DNA from: Polyodon spathula
Taxonomy: Eukaryota > Chordata > Actinopteri > Acipenseriformes > Polyodontidae
Length of the DNA stretch: 64,000 nt
Direction of reading: 5' to 3'
NCBI RefSeq assembly: GCF_017654505.1
Contig: NC_054559.1
Coordinates: 6,927,281-6,991,280 of the forward strand
Positions 47,640 through 59,430 of this stretch are shown here, one piece after another (the first letter of the stretch is position 1; the number at the start of each line of letters is the position of its first letter). Position numbers and translations under genes: made by a program. Under the pieces are notes generated by a model. It ran no database searches. It was given only the letters and a program-made list of their open reading frames with translations, and was not told the DNA's origin.

Positions 47640-48950
47640 ATTTATCCTTCCTTATCCTTAGAATTTTCACAATAAAGTTAATCTGTTGTCTGCAACGATT
47701 TATCTGTAGGAACAGTTTGTTTCATTCATATTGATACCTGCTCGCCAATATAAAGCAGTTTACCTGGAGAAGTTGTTCATACAAGTGGGAAGAAACAGAG
47801 GCTTTCTCTTCTGCCAACTTACCGACATAAAACGGTAATAAACATTTTAATCCATCATAATTTGGACTTCAGATTTTATTAAACAAACACTGATAAAGCA
47901 ACCCCCACATTAACCAACAAAGCAAATATTCCTGTCTTTGCTGTTATCAGACTTTAGCAGTTCTTAGAAAAAAAGTATATTAAGTAATATTTATATTTTC
48001 CTCCATGTTATCAAAGGATAAATGTCAATGACAATATCAATGCCATAGATGAAGAGTTACCACAGCTTTCTGGTACATCACCACTGGTCTCAAAACAAAC
48101 AAATAGTATAGCTGCAATCAGACCATGAGATTTACAGCACAGGTACCAGGATGCAACAGGCGGTGTATTTAATATCCTAAATCTAATTAAAACAAGAGAA
48201 GAATCAAAAGATTCTCTGCACAATCAAAATTAGGACCAGTAATAATATTAACAAAGCTAATAAGAGGGGAGGAAATACACTTTCCCTACAGAGGCCTAAA
48301 TTAAAACAGTTGGTGCCTCCTTTTGTGTCTTTTGAGGATCCACGTGAAGTCTATCTGGGGGATTGGGATAGTTCAAGCCCCCCATTCCTTGCCCTTGGGT
48401 AGACCAAGCTGGCTCTGACAGGGTTAACACCACCCCCCTGTACCCCAGCCTGCTTGAGGAATGGACTGTCTTGTGATTTAAATTGGCACGGCAGGGTTCT
48501 ACAGAGCTGGTGTTTTACTGGTGGTCTCGATTATTAGTGTCCTACTATTGGACTGTTAGGAATTTGTTGCACTGACAAAACAGCCCTGTCAAATTAGAGA
48601 GCCAGGATGTAAGGGAGAGCACCTGTGCTAATGTTGAAACTAAGCGAAGGTGACAGTGGGATTTCACAAGCTAGTGGTGCTGCAGGACAGGACAGAAGAT
48701 GCCTGGGATTTCTGTTTCAGCATAGCAGCTGTCAGGAATGAACTCCTTAACAATGCTCATTAGACAGGAGTTCAGCTGAGACCAGCCTGACTGGAGCACA
48801 GGGTCTTTCAGAGAAACGGGGGCCCAGCATGAAGGTCTGATCCTCAGTCAGGGACATTGACTTCTTTTAATACCAGTCTTCAGACTTGTATTTGTGTTAA
48901 TAATTAGAAACTATTTTTTTTCTGACCTAAACATTTCACGTGAATGTGGC
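47640..48950. other. Unassigned DNA
   Basis: No gene or repeat is recognised; 48320-48800 is somewhat GC-richer. Confidence 0.35.
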
Positions 48951-48951
48951 A

Positions 48952-49725
48952 AAATGGTAATTAGTAGCAGGTGTATAGCAGGTGCAGCGCTGATGCAGTA
49001 ATCCAAAGAACAAACAGACAAAAAAGTATGGGTGAATTGGGTTGTTTTATTGGGTTTATAATCCAATAGTCTGATGACCAGCCAGTAAATAATGAAGAGC
49101 TTGCAATACACACCAATGTGTATTGCACAGTGAAAAAGGGGGATTACAGTAAATAATAAGCACAGTACATAACACACACAATTAGACACACACGATCACA
49201 AATCCAAAGTGAGTGTTCTCAGTGCTTGTGGTGAAGTACAATATAATACGTGCTATAGTGGTGAACAAATGGTGATAACACTGTTAATCATGACTGTAGT
49301 GCAGTGTTGATCCAGTTTTGTGCTGGCCCTTGGCGACAGCTCCGGATTCATGTTTAGCCATCTAGTGATAACAAAACATAGACAGTTACTAAACAGACCA
49401 AATTCTCATGAACTTTCTTTTTATTTCTCTCTTTATTTAGGGAAATCTCCTTCCAGTTCCTCGTATTTTTAAACCAAGCGAAAAAGATTTACGATTCTCC
49501 ATCCCCTTTACGCTATCGCATGACCCCTTGGTAAACGATTGCAGCTGTCTGTGCCTGCAGCTGCTACATCATTTACCATCTGGGTCAATACATTCCTGCA
49601 CTGGAGTCTTGCCTTCTTCCAGTCAGACCGACTTCCCGACCCTGGAAATGAATTTTCAGGCCAGCCCGTCCGAAGACTTCCCCTTTCGCTACTTAGCACC
49701 CTCTCAGGTTTCTGTCACAGTGAAC
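48952..49725 (-). mobile_element. Solo LTR, family D (copy 2)
   Basis: Minus strand begins TGTGACAGAAACC and contains GTTTAAAAATACG (TATA-like) and CCCAATAAAACAACCC (polyadenylation signal near 49050). Shared blocks with 38930-39602 include AGTGAGTG..CT, GTAGTGCAGTG, and CGACAGCTCC with TTAGCCATCTA. It carries overlapping plus-strand open frames at 49528-49761 that are not genes. Confidence 0.7.
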
Positions 49726-50689
49726 AACAGTCAAGTTAGAATAAAAATACCAGCCTTATAAAGAGCTATAAAATGGATTACCCTATAAGAATGAAAACAC
49801 ACATTATTTTAAAAGATATAGATATATAAGGCATAACATTGTAGTTCTTTTCAGGGCTTATTTCACATAAATAAAATAAACTATACTGCTCCCACTTTCA
49901 TTTACAGGCAGGTTTAAGTTTCATTTGCACTAGTCAGCAGTCATTACCAGTGATTACACAAAAAATCTTCAAAAACTTTTCAACATCAAAAGATGTTGTA
50001 TAAATGTAGACATAAAAATCAGTGACAAATGGGGTTCATGCTTCAATAGACTAGATCAAGATGCATTATTATTATTAGGTGGTTCATACATACAGTTACT
50101 ACATTCATTCGTGCAGCAAAACAAAACGTTTATACAATAAATAATGGCTTTGACGAGGGATTGTGTCATTTTACTGCTGCTCGTAAAATAGCAATGGAAA
50201 GAGGCCTCTTTATGGTTATGTGGGGTTTCGTTGGGAAGTAACCTTGCAGCAAATTGAATGAAACGCATGCGTGTTTAAGGGAACAGCAATGCCTGGGCTG
50301 AGGAGGTTTTTTCACTTGTCTGCTCCAGAAAACACTGAAGATAATCAGTATAACTGTTATCAAACATTTCAAGAATCATCTTTCTTCAATATAATTAGTT
50401 TGTATAGCTTGTTATGCTTTTTTCTCTGCTTTGACGGTGCTTGTCTCTTAAACTGATGATACAGAACAATTGGAAACTCCAGCCGCTACAATTCCTGATA
50501 TTATGTCCGAAATCTATATCTATATTGCGCTGCGGTTCTCATTTAATTTTGGTCAGGCATTCCCTGTTGCAGGTAGTAACGAAGGAAAATGTATACTCCC
50601 ACTCTTTATATTGAGGACAGTCAACAGACAGCCAAGACAGATTGAGATAAGTAGCTGAAACGGACAAGAAGATAGATAATAAAGAACTG

Positions 50690-50745
50690 GACGAGCATTA
50701 AGGGCTGAATAGTTTCTTTCGTTCTTAGTATATTATGTTCTTATA
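50690..50745 (+). mobile_element. Degenerate CR1 3' tail
   Basis: GGACGAGCATTAAGGGCTGA, then TTTCGTTCTTAG and TATGTTCTTAT resembles the CR1 tail at 36300-36374 (GAGCAAGATGGGCCGAATGG ... TTATGTTCTTATG) with many substitutions. Confidence 0.6.
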
Positions 50746-51010
50746 AAACCGAAGACAAACAAATACATAGACAGAACAGGCAGATTGATCGAGATAATAA
50801 ATTGATCAAATAGCCAGATGAAACCTACAGCTAATGCACAATAGCTAGACAGATGGACAGGCACACAGATGCAGCAGACAGAGCAAACATATTAAGGGTG
50901 ATTAAAGGTGAATCAGAAAGACAATTGATAAAAGCAGTTTGATAAAAACAGACATACAGACAAACTGACAGATAAATAGATCAGAAAAGACAGTAGACCG
51001 ACAGACTGGG
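50746..51010. repeat. Diverged CAGA/GATA-rich region
   Basis: Runs such as GACAGACAGA, AGATAAATAGATCAGA and CATACAGACAAACTGACAGA dominate, but no clean period remains. It is probably an old microsatellite. Confidence 0.5.
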
Positions 51011-51640
51011 TAGATATAGTCACATTTTCTATCCACACATACAATACAGTATAAGAGCTCCCCCTGCATTAGCCCGGCTGGACAGTGCAGTCCCCACCCT
51101 CTCTATTAGCCTGGCTGGCGAGGGTGCCTGTTTTGGTATTGATTGTTCTCCCTGCTCCGCGTTGCGCTCCCCGGCTGGACAGTGCAGTCCTCCTGTCCCT
51201 GCCAGCCTCTGGAGCTCAGAGTCTGATGCAGTGTGGCAGCTCTCCTCTCGCAGCCCTGGGCCTGCCCCCAGTCACTGTGGATGATAGTTTTAATTGCTTT
51301 CAATCATTCAGACTAGCGCTGGCCAAGAAGGTGGGGGGGGAGGGGGGGCTGAGGTGGAGTAGAGTACCCAGCAACGAGTCACAAACAGGCTCAGAGATAA
51401 ACAAACAGACAGATGGTGGGACATGTTGCCCTTTTTAGTCATGTAGGACTGCTTGCCCTAAATATATAATGTTTTAAAGAGCAAAACATCTAACGAATGC
51501 ACTGAAACTCCAAAAGATTTCACCTCAATCAGACTCCTCATTCACAAAATATATTGTTACCCCTGATTAAAAAAAACAAGCAAACTAATATAATGAGCAA
51601 AACATTTCCCCCACATTGTATCCCTTTATTACCAATGCTG
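51011..51640. other. Unassigned; GC-richer 51065-51400
   Basis: A plus-strand 117-codon frame at 51085-51438 is Leu/Pro/Ala-rich and contains a short internal repeat of the CCGGCTGGACAGTGCAGTCC block (51076 and 51172). It is not recognised and probably non-coding. Confidence 0.3.
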
Positions 51641-51840
51641 AACGACTGGGGCTGGATCATATGTTCTTAAATATTTTTCTTTGGGAAACTTGTGACTTTG
51701 TGCAACGTACTTCGGATGAGATGTAAAACCGAGGTCTTATTGTAAGTGACTCTGCAGCAGCAGCTGTTGATGCATAGTTCTCTGTAAAGCTTTTTGGGTA
51801 AAAGTGTCTGCTAAATGACTAAATAATAAAAAAAATAACT
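51640..51840 (+). repeat. tRNA-derived SINE (body and tail)
   Basis: The body has GGATGAGATGTAAAACCGAG, TTGTAAGTGACTCTGCAGCA and TTGATGCATAGTTCTC. It ends TTTTGGGTAAAAGTGTCTGC and TAAATGACTAAATAATAA, the conserved fish SINE tail. The minus-strand fragment at 24203-24330 belongs to the same kind. The pol III head is not preserved. Confidence 0.75.
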
Positions 51841-54800
51841 GCAAAAGCGTTACATTGCTCCATACAGTCTTTTCACTTACAAAATAAGTGTTGAACAAAT
51901 CATAAGAAATGTGGTTTTCAAAATGGGTTTGGTACATTTATGGGGTTCTACTTGCCATAAGTGTTTAAGTAATGCTCAGTGTTGTTTTAACCAAACAAAG
52001 CCATGAATTTATTATGCAGTAACAGTACAAATCTTATCCAAAACCCTCAACCTTACAGTTATACTTCAAACTTAGAATTATAGCCTTGGAATTTACTACA
52101 GCCCCGATGAACCCTGCATCCCAGGTGAATTAGACACAATATAACATGTTCAGTGAACGGTGCTGCCTCTTTCAACCTGACATCACAACTTTTGTCCATT
52201 GTAAAACACACATATAGAAGGAACTGTGAACTTTATTATCCAAAGCGTTGCATTAATGAGGTAATGATTACAAAGCTTGTTTTTACTGATGCCTGGGTCA
52301 AGTCTAAACGTCCTTCAGTTTAGTTCAATAAACACGTACAGTAAAGAAACCAGATATCGGCCAGGGATATAATTCAGTAAGTTCATCATTTGCTTTTTAT
52401 TTTAGTACATTACATCACTGTTTTAGCAATGCCGAGTTTAATTTGCAGGGTTCGACATCAACCATGGCCCGGCGGTCCGTAGTTATGAAGCACCACAGGC
52501 CCAGCTGCCCCATTTTTTAACTGTGTAATATAAATAGTATTGTGCATATGGCTTCAGTTTTGTGAACCCAGGAAAATGGGCCAGTGTGCCAAAAAGCTGA
52601 AAAAAAGAATTTCCAAACCCAGTTTATAAAACATTACCTGCCATCAACTAACCATGTCGCACGTGGATCATCAAGTGACAGGATCTTTGGTGAGAAGGGC
52701 AGGAACCTACATCTCCTTCCCCACAACACAGCAACGGCCGCAAACAAAAAAAAATATATATATATTTTCATTGGCTCCTCAAAACTCACCTAAAATAATA
52801 AGTACAAGTATAGTTGCACTTATTACTGTGTAATTTTTTAAATACATTAAAAAAAAAAAAAATTCTAATTTGTCATTTTTGAGTTGATAATCTGATTATT
52901 CAAATGGCGACACTTTCTTTTACCTTGATGTTACCTTTTTTTAAGGTAAGGTAGTTTTCTGTTTATATGTTTCCAGCAAATAAACATAATAATTGGTCAA
53001 GTGTTTTCTTCTGTTTCATCACTTTTGTTTTACAGATCAGTCATGGCAACCAACTAAGCTAAAGAATACTTTAACATCCCTGTCAGAGGAGCTTGTGTGA
53101 GGTTTCAAACCAAGTGCTGTCGCCTCCTACAAATACCATATGGTACACCAATGTCCTATTGTTTCATGCATTTTTTACATTTATAAATCCAAAACTGGAG
53201 TTCTACATTAATGAAAAAATGAAACCAGTCTCTGCTTAATTGTTGTAACATCTAATTGTTGTAACAATATGTATTAATGCTACATATCATTTTCACATTT
53301 AAATTTTAGTTTGTGTTAAAAAAAACATTCAATCTGATATAACATTCTTCTTAAATTATGCAACTGGGCCACCTTGGTTTTTGTTCATATGAATTTAAAT
53401 TTCTATTTTTATCATGAGTACAATGGGGGCTGTCGCTGTGGCTGTAAATATAGAGCGATTCACTGGCCACCAGGTTTGCTTTGCTGCACAGTCAATGTAT
53501 GTTCCTATATGAGAAGAAAAAAGAAAACAAAGTTTATAGTTTGTCAGTTTATTTAAGCACTCAGATGTGTCCCAAAGCTCTTTATCAGTAGCCAGACCCC
53601 CTTTCAGGGACAACCAATATACCTTTACATGAAGGGTGACTACTCACTACAGTGTTGTCATTTCTTCATTGTATGTTGTATTCTGACTTACACCTACCCT
53701 CCATTCCAGTGTCTCCCATCCCCTCTGATTGTAGAGCAAGCTATACAGCTGTGTATGCAAGCTTGTATTATGATCCATATGCAGTGGCTTTATTGCTTTA
53801 TTGAGCTGTTCACATATAAAACAAAAGCAGAAAGACATCTACCGTTGCTGGATACAACATAATATTAAAACAAAAAAAAAAACATCTTAACATAAATCTT
53901 GACAAAAGGATGCTAAACACTTGAAATAAATAAAAGCAGTGACACAACAGTGAACACTTAATATTTAAAATGTTATGGTGATCATCAGCATTATAATAAA
54001 TTGAGTCTTCTTTAAAGCAACAAATTTTATTGTCCTGATATTTGTTGCACTTGGTTCATTGCTTGTTTTTTCCTGTATCATCGACAATAAGTGGTCGACT
54101 TGATTCCCTTTTTATTTAGATTAGGTGGTCCTGTAGGTGGTCCACGGGAAATGTTTCCTTTAATTATTTGTGGAAAAGGTGGAAAGAGCAACAGAAAAAG
54201 CTTTCCAAATTTCAGGTTTTTGAAATAAAAGGTTGATGAATCCCTCCCCATTTAAGAAAACATTTCTAAAACAATGAGGAACATCAACACTTTGATGAAT
54301 GGGGTCTACGTACTGAGGTGCTGTAGGTAAGACTCGTTCCCACTACATGGCAACTGCGCCAATAAGCCAAAAGGAAAGTGCTAAAATCAATAATGATAAA
54401 GAGATAAATTATGAAAATAAAATGAAGAGTGTTTGTCTGCTGTGACTGCAGTGGAAAAAAAAATACCCAGATATGCTGAATGGGATTTGATTTGGGATAC
54501 TATGTGTTCAGGTCAGAAATGCCATTCGGAATCCTTCCAGGATTTGTTGTTATCAGCAGTAATATTGGTGCTGACTTGGGAGAGGCTACACAAGCGACAA
54601 CACTCTGAGGAGTGTTGTTGTTGTTGTTGTTATTATTATTATTACAAGGGAACAGTAGAAAAAAATCTAAATGTAGAGCCCTGATTAACTAAACACTGGC
54701 TAGGACTTCTAAAGGCAGTTAGAAGACTGCTATTGGTCATTCACAATGATGGGATGGTGTAGTAGAAGGTTGGAGTCTGGCAGGTGAAACTTCAGTTGTA

Positions 54801-55360
54801 TTTCTACTAAAGGTGTGTGACCGTGACCTTCCGGGGTTTCTGCAAATCTCTCGCCGATGTGCGAGTGAAATTGTGGAAGTTGCTTGCGGCGCTTTCATTC
54901 TCTCTCTCTTTCTGTGTTGCTTTGCTGTACCTTGCCTCCAAGGCCTATAAAGCTTTGACATTCCGACCGTGAATAATGTTGATCCATTTAAAATCTGGAA
55001 TATTTCAGCGGGTTTGGCCTGTCTCCAGGCTCAGAGGGGCGAAGCCAGGACTTGTATTTGGGGAAGCCTCAAGGCAACTGGAGGGAATACAGTGCTAAAA
55101 GCCACAGTGTAGCAAACTAAAGCGCACTCTTACTGAGAAACATTGTAGTCAGCAGACACATCTTCTTTTTCAATTTGTGCTAGTCTTCAAACTTTTTTAT
55201 TTTGCAATCTCAGAGCTGCATTACAGGCAGGTGTCTAGGTGGCTCTGCACTAGGCTAACATCTCTCATGTCTGTGAAATTGGTTTGGTTAGTGGTCTTAT
55301 CTTCATTGGATATATATTTGAGAGAGGCTCAGGACTGAATTGCAGGCAGGATTGAGGTGT
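51841..55360. other. Unassigned DNA
   Basis: No gene family is recognised over this 3.5-kb stretch. Small features are an A-run near 52850-52862, (GTT)n(ATT)n near 54618-54642 and several short open frames without family features. Confidence 0.4.
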
Positions 55361-55364
55361 TCTC

Positions 55365-55690
55365 TCACTTGCAGAGCTGTGAGGGGAAGCTCTCATTGTG
55401 TCTGTCTGCCTCTGGTAGAGGTGGTAGGGAAGAGAAGGAGCAGGCAAGGGAGGATGGAGAATGGAGGGAAAGCATGACTAATCGGCCAGTAGAGGAGGAT
55501 TGGGGTAGACGAGGGGGATGCAGGGAGATGCCAGGGATTGGAGGTAGCAGCAGGTAGAGTGATGAAGAGGGGATCTTGAATTGAATGCGAACAGCGATAG
55601 GTAGCCAGTGGAGGGTGCAAAGCAAAGGGGTAGCATGAGAGTAGCAAGGTTGGGAGAATACAAGACAAGCAGCAGAATGTAATTCCATCA
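55365..55690 (-). mobile_element. L2-type LINE C-terminal fragment
   Basis: The minus-strand frame, open for 108 codons, reads SAACLVFSQP, HATPLLCTLHWLPIAVRIQF and later SSSTGRLVMLSLHSP. This is the region after the RT in L2 ORF2 (N.AARLVF..P...HVTPLLRSLHWLPV..RI.FK). A low-complexity Pro/Ser/Leu run and lost residues indicate decay. Confidence 0.8.
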
Positions 55691-56270
55691 CTGTTGTTAT
55701 TGTTCTATTTTACTACATTTATCCCAAGGTTGCTAACTGCTAAAAGATAGAACCTAAAACACACAGACACACACAGTGTTTTCTAAAAAAGGCAAGCCAA
55801 AGACCATCTTCATACAAAAGGTATGAAAAAAAGGAAACAATTAACACTGGAGAGGGTAGGAGGAGGTGGGGGGGGGGGGTCTCTGTTGACACGGGGAAGG
55901 GTAAATAAAATGTGAAAGGCCGTGATTTTGCTAAGTAGCGAGCGGTGGAAGTGTCAGGCAGAGGCGCTTATAACACGCACTGGTGAATTTTTTATACACC
56001 CCAGAGGGAAGACTGAGCATATTGTTGAGTTTATGCCATAAATATTTGCCTAGGGACAGAAGGATTTTTCATTATTATTTTTTTTAAGCATTCGCCTTCC
56101 CATTTCACTTCCCCAACCTAATTTATTAAAAGCAGTGCTTGAGTTAGAATTTACAAACAGTATGCTTTCTCATTCATTCTGCACAGACCAAACCTTGCGT
56201 GGACAGAAACATGAGCTCCATTTTGTGCCCAGTGTTCGTGATCTCATGTTCTCCGGTGCATGCTGAGATG
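55691..56270. other. Unassigned DNA
   Basis: Nothing is recognised apart from a G-run at about 55868-55880. Confidence 0.35.
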
Positions 56271-56580
56271 TGTTCTTTTAAGCCTAGTAATCGTTTCCAC
56301 TGATCAGTATTGTGCAAACATGTTCATTATTTTACTTTAAACAAAACATACAGAATCAGTAACTGACATTTAAAAATATACATCAAATGGTAATAATTAA
56401 TTATTAAGCTTTCTCTATTCAAAATATTGATTCTCCATTACTCCAGGTTACATTTTCAAAAGAAGTTTATGATTTTGATGTCTTCCCCTGTTTTGAGCTC
56501 TGTATGCTCACTCAACCTGCCCTAGGGGGAGCAGGGCAATCATTGGAACAGCATAGCCCTCATGGAAATTTTGCTTTGGG
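56270..56580. repeat. Dispersed repeat E, copy 2
   Basis: Matches 41090-41430 as described there; here GGGGGAGCAGGGCAATCATT closes the shared part. Confidence 0.6.
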
Positions 56581-56789
56581 GTTTGTACCAATCACACGCT
56601 GCTGGATTGAGTCTTTAAGTAATGGGCTGTTTAATTGATCTGTTGAGGTCTGATTCGTATGGTTTTCCCTTAGAAAACTGAACTAAATTTTGGCTATAGC
56701 ACCCACTACAGCTACGGAGGGATCCTGGATAGAAAGGGTTAAAATGATTGTAGCTACAAGGCCTGTTCTAGTTTTATCTTGATTAGACA

Positions 56790-56978
56790 TGCAAATATGT
56801 TTTGCCTGGAACTCTATTTGGAGTTGCTCAAAGGAATCAAAGACGGGCCTCCTTCTGTCTCCCCCACTGGCTCTGCAGCTTCTTGTTCTCCCTTCTCACT
56901 GAAGTTCTTTCACCAGCTCTCACACGCAGGCACATGCATCTCGCAGCATTGAGAGAGAGAGACAGCTTCCTCTGCAGC
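56790..56978. repeat. Local duplication, copy 1
   Basis: From GCAAATATGTTTTGCCTGGA to AGACAGCTTCCTCTGC this matches 57898-58085 in direct orientation, with about one difference per 12 bases. A short open frame spans each copy but frame and length differ, so coding is not supported. Confidence 0.9.
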
Positions 56979-57897
56979 CTACACAAAAACACTCGCTCTG
57001 TTTATAACTGTCCATCCAATTACTAAAATAATTTAATTCAGCATCTATTGTGTGCTAAAGGAGAAGGATCTGTAAAATGAAAATACAATGTCTACTATGG
57101 AAGTATCTGGATGGAGATTTCACAAGGAGCTTACATTGTTCCAGCTTGTTAGGGAGTCCTAATGGGCAGGGACTGCCTCTTCATTGTCGTACAGCAGATC
57201 TTACTGGCCAGGTGCCTGTGTGTTCAACTGCACCCCTGCATAACTTGCTGACATCTGCTATCCAGGGTGTAAAGAGGCAATTGGCTTGGTCAAGAGATCA
57301 GACGATGCCCATTGAACTTCAATTCTCTTGATCTGTTGTGGGTTATTGCTGAGATGAGGGAACGTAACTGGACAGTCTAAATTAGGAAGAACACCTGGGG
57401 GTAAAATAATTTAATTGTCCACTCTAAAATAAAAAATTATAGGACTACAACAACAAATGCATAAAGCTTCTCTAAATCTTGTGGAAATCAATCTTTTTTA
57501 GATCGGAAATTTGTTCTTGAATAAATCATCGGCAATACCTGTACCAAGATATGCTTAAACTGTCCCTATGTCTTAATTATGTTTGACTAGTGTATATTAA
57601 ATGAGAAATGTTCCAGACAAACATGACGGACTAGACTCTACAAGCATATTTAAATAGGTTATAAAGATAGACGGAATCCATTCATTATGACTGACCATGC
57701 ATAATGGGGCCATGTGTTTATCTCTCGGCCTGTGCTAATTCTGAAACAATCATTAAGGATTTTAAAGTCTAAATTAATATATACAGTAATAATAAAAATA
57801 AAAAAAAAACATGTGCAGGAAATCTTACAAATGATCCATCTGTTTAATGCATACATGCCATGCTGGCTCCGATAGCTTATGGCAGTGTCTCTCGCAT
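56979..57897. other. Unassigned spacer between duplicated segments
   Basis: No feature is recognised. An 84-codon frame at 57077-57331 has no family features. Confidence 0.4.
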
Positions 57898-58085
57898 GCA
57901 AATATGTTTTGCCTGGAAATCTATTTGGAGTTGCTCAAAGGAATCCAGAACGGGCCTCCTTCTGTCTCCCCCACTGGCTCTGAAGTGTCTTGTTCTCTTT
58001 TCTCACTGAAGCGCTTTCACCAGCTCTCACACGCAGGCACATGCATCTCGCAGCATTGAGAGAGAGACAGCTTCCTCTGCTATCC
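57898..58085. repeat. Local duplication, copy 2
   Basis: Second copy of the 190-bp segment. Shared landmarks include TTTGGAGTTGCTCAAAGGAA, CGGGCCTCCTTCTGTCTCCC and CAGGCACATGCATCTCGCAG. Confidence 0.9.
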
Positions 58086-59430
58086 TGTTCCTAAAAGCAG
58101 AACCCCCTTTTTATTCAGGGTTCTCATTTAAATTGTGCGCTGATCATGTCCTGAAATTGTCCATTACCCTTTCAATACCTTCTTTCGCTTTCATTAACCA
58201 ATCAGCTGCTTCCCCTAATGACTGACAAGCTTTGCATCCAGTGACATGACCCAAAAGACACTACTAAGGTGACCGAGGATGGGAAATTTAGACTACAGCT
58301 TTCTTTAACCTAGTGTGTGTGTTGTGCAGAGGGATGAGAACAGGCAGCAGAGAAAAGGAGGGAGAAGAATCTTTCTGGCAGATGGCAGGGAAGGTGCAGA
58401 AGCACACTGACTGGCCACACAGACTAATTCATTGTAACATTCAGGAAGGTACAACATTTGGCTCCTGTCCTGCAGTCAAAACCCATTTGCAAGACTTCAG
58501 TGCAGACGAGCAGAGATGAGCGGAGGATGGGGTTATCCAACATGTACTATAGTCTACATAAAAATACAGTGCTAAACCATCACAATAATACAACATAGGC
58601 TTCCTGGCTGTATGTGTGTTTTTTCACTCTGATGGTTTCACTGCTGCTTAGTCACCTGTCTCCGAGTTACAGGACTCCGGAGCTAACCTGCAGAACATTT
58701 GTTCTTATAACCTGTTTAGTTTTTAACACTTTTTATAGCATAGTTTATAAAGTTCAATGAGTGGCTATTTATATTTTAAAATGTCATGTTCTTGTCTATT
58801 ATTGTTAGAGCTAGCAACATGGGCTCCTGTTCACCAAACTTTAAAAGAGTAGCTTTCCATTTCCTTTTTAATGAAATATTTATCATAGAAGTTGTTTCAC
58901 CTTTACTGGATCACCCACAGGGTATATCTGCATAACTATTCTATTGCCACATTCTTATTTTTTTCATGAGTTTTGAATCCGATGGCGGGCCGCTTTTTCC
59001 ATTGCTAGCCCTATCTTTAAACAGCCTCAATACGTTTTTTAGCATTATGATATTAAATACCAAAAGTTGGTATTTTTCAAATTAAAAACATTTCCACAAA
59101 TAATGTGGCAAGTTAATTGTATGCAACTATACCCTGTGGTAGTTCTTTTAAAGGTGAAACGGCTTCGGTAGTAAATATTTCATTTTTATCCAACACTTGC
59201 AGGCATAATTCCCATCTTATATACTCTTCTCCTTTGGATATGTCTTCATAATAGTGATGGAATAGATTTGTATATCAAACCCACACTAGTGTGTCTGGTC
59301 GATGTTATGCAAACACCCTTTAGTTTTACACCAGGACATTGAGGTAGGAATGACAATGCAATTTACTGCTTTACTCCCCTCTAGTGGTCTGAAAAGAGAT
59401 TACACTTCTGTGTTTAAGAATAAAATCAAG
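58086..59430. other. Unassigned DNA
   Basis: No gene or repeat is recognised. Confidence 0.4.

Noticed and set aside
49528..49761. 77- and 66-codon plus-strand frames
   Set aside because: Lie within LTR family D and are not conserved in the other copies.
58313..58519. 68-codon ORF with basic N-terminus
   Set aside because: No recognisable domain, no splice or promoter evidence.
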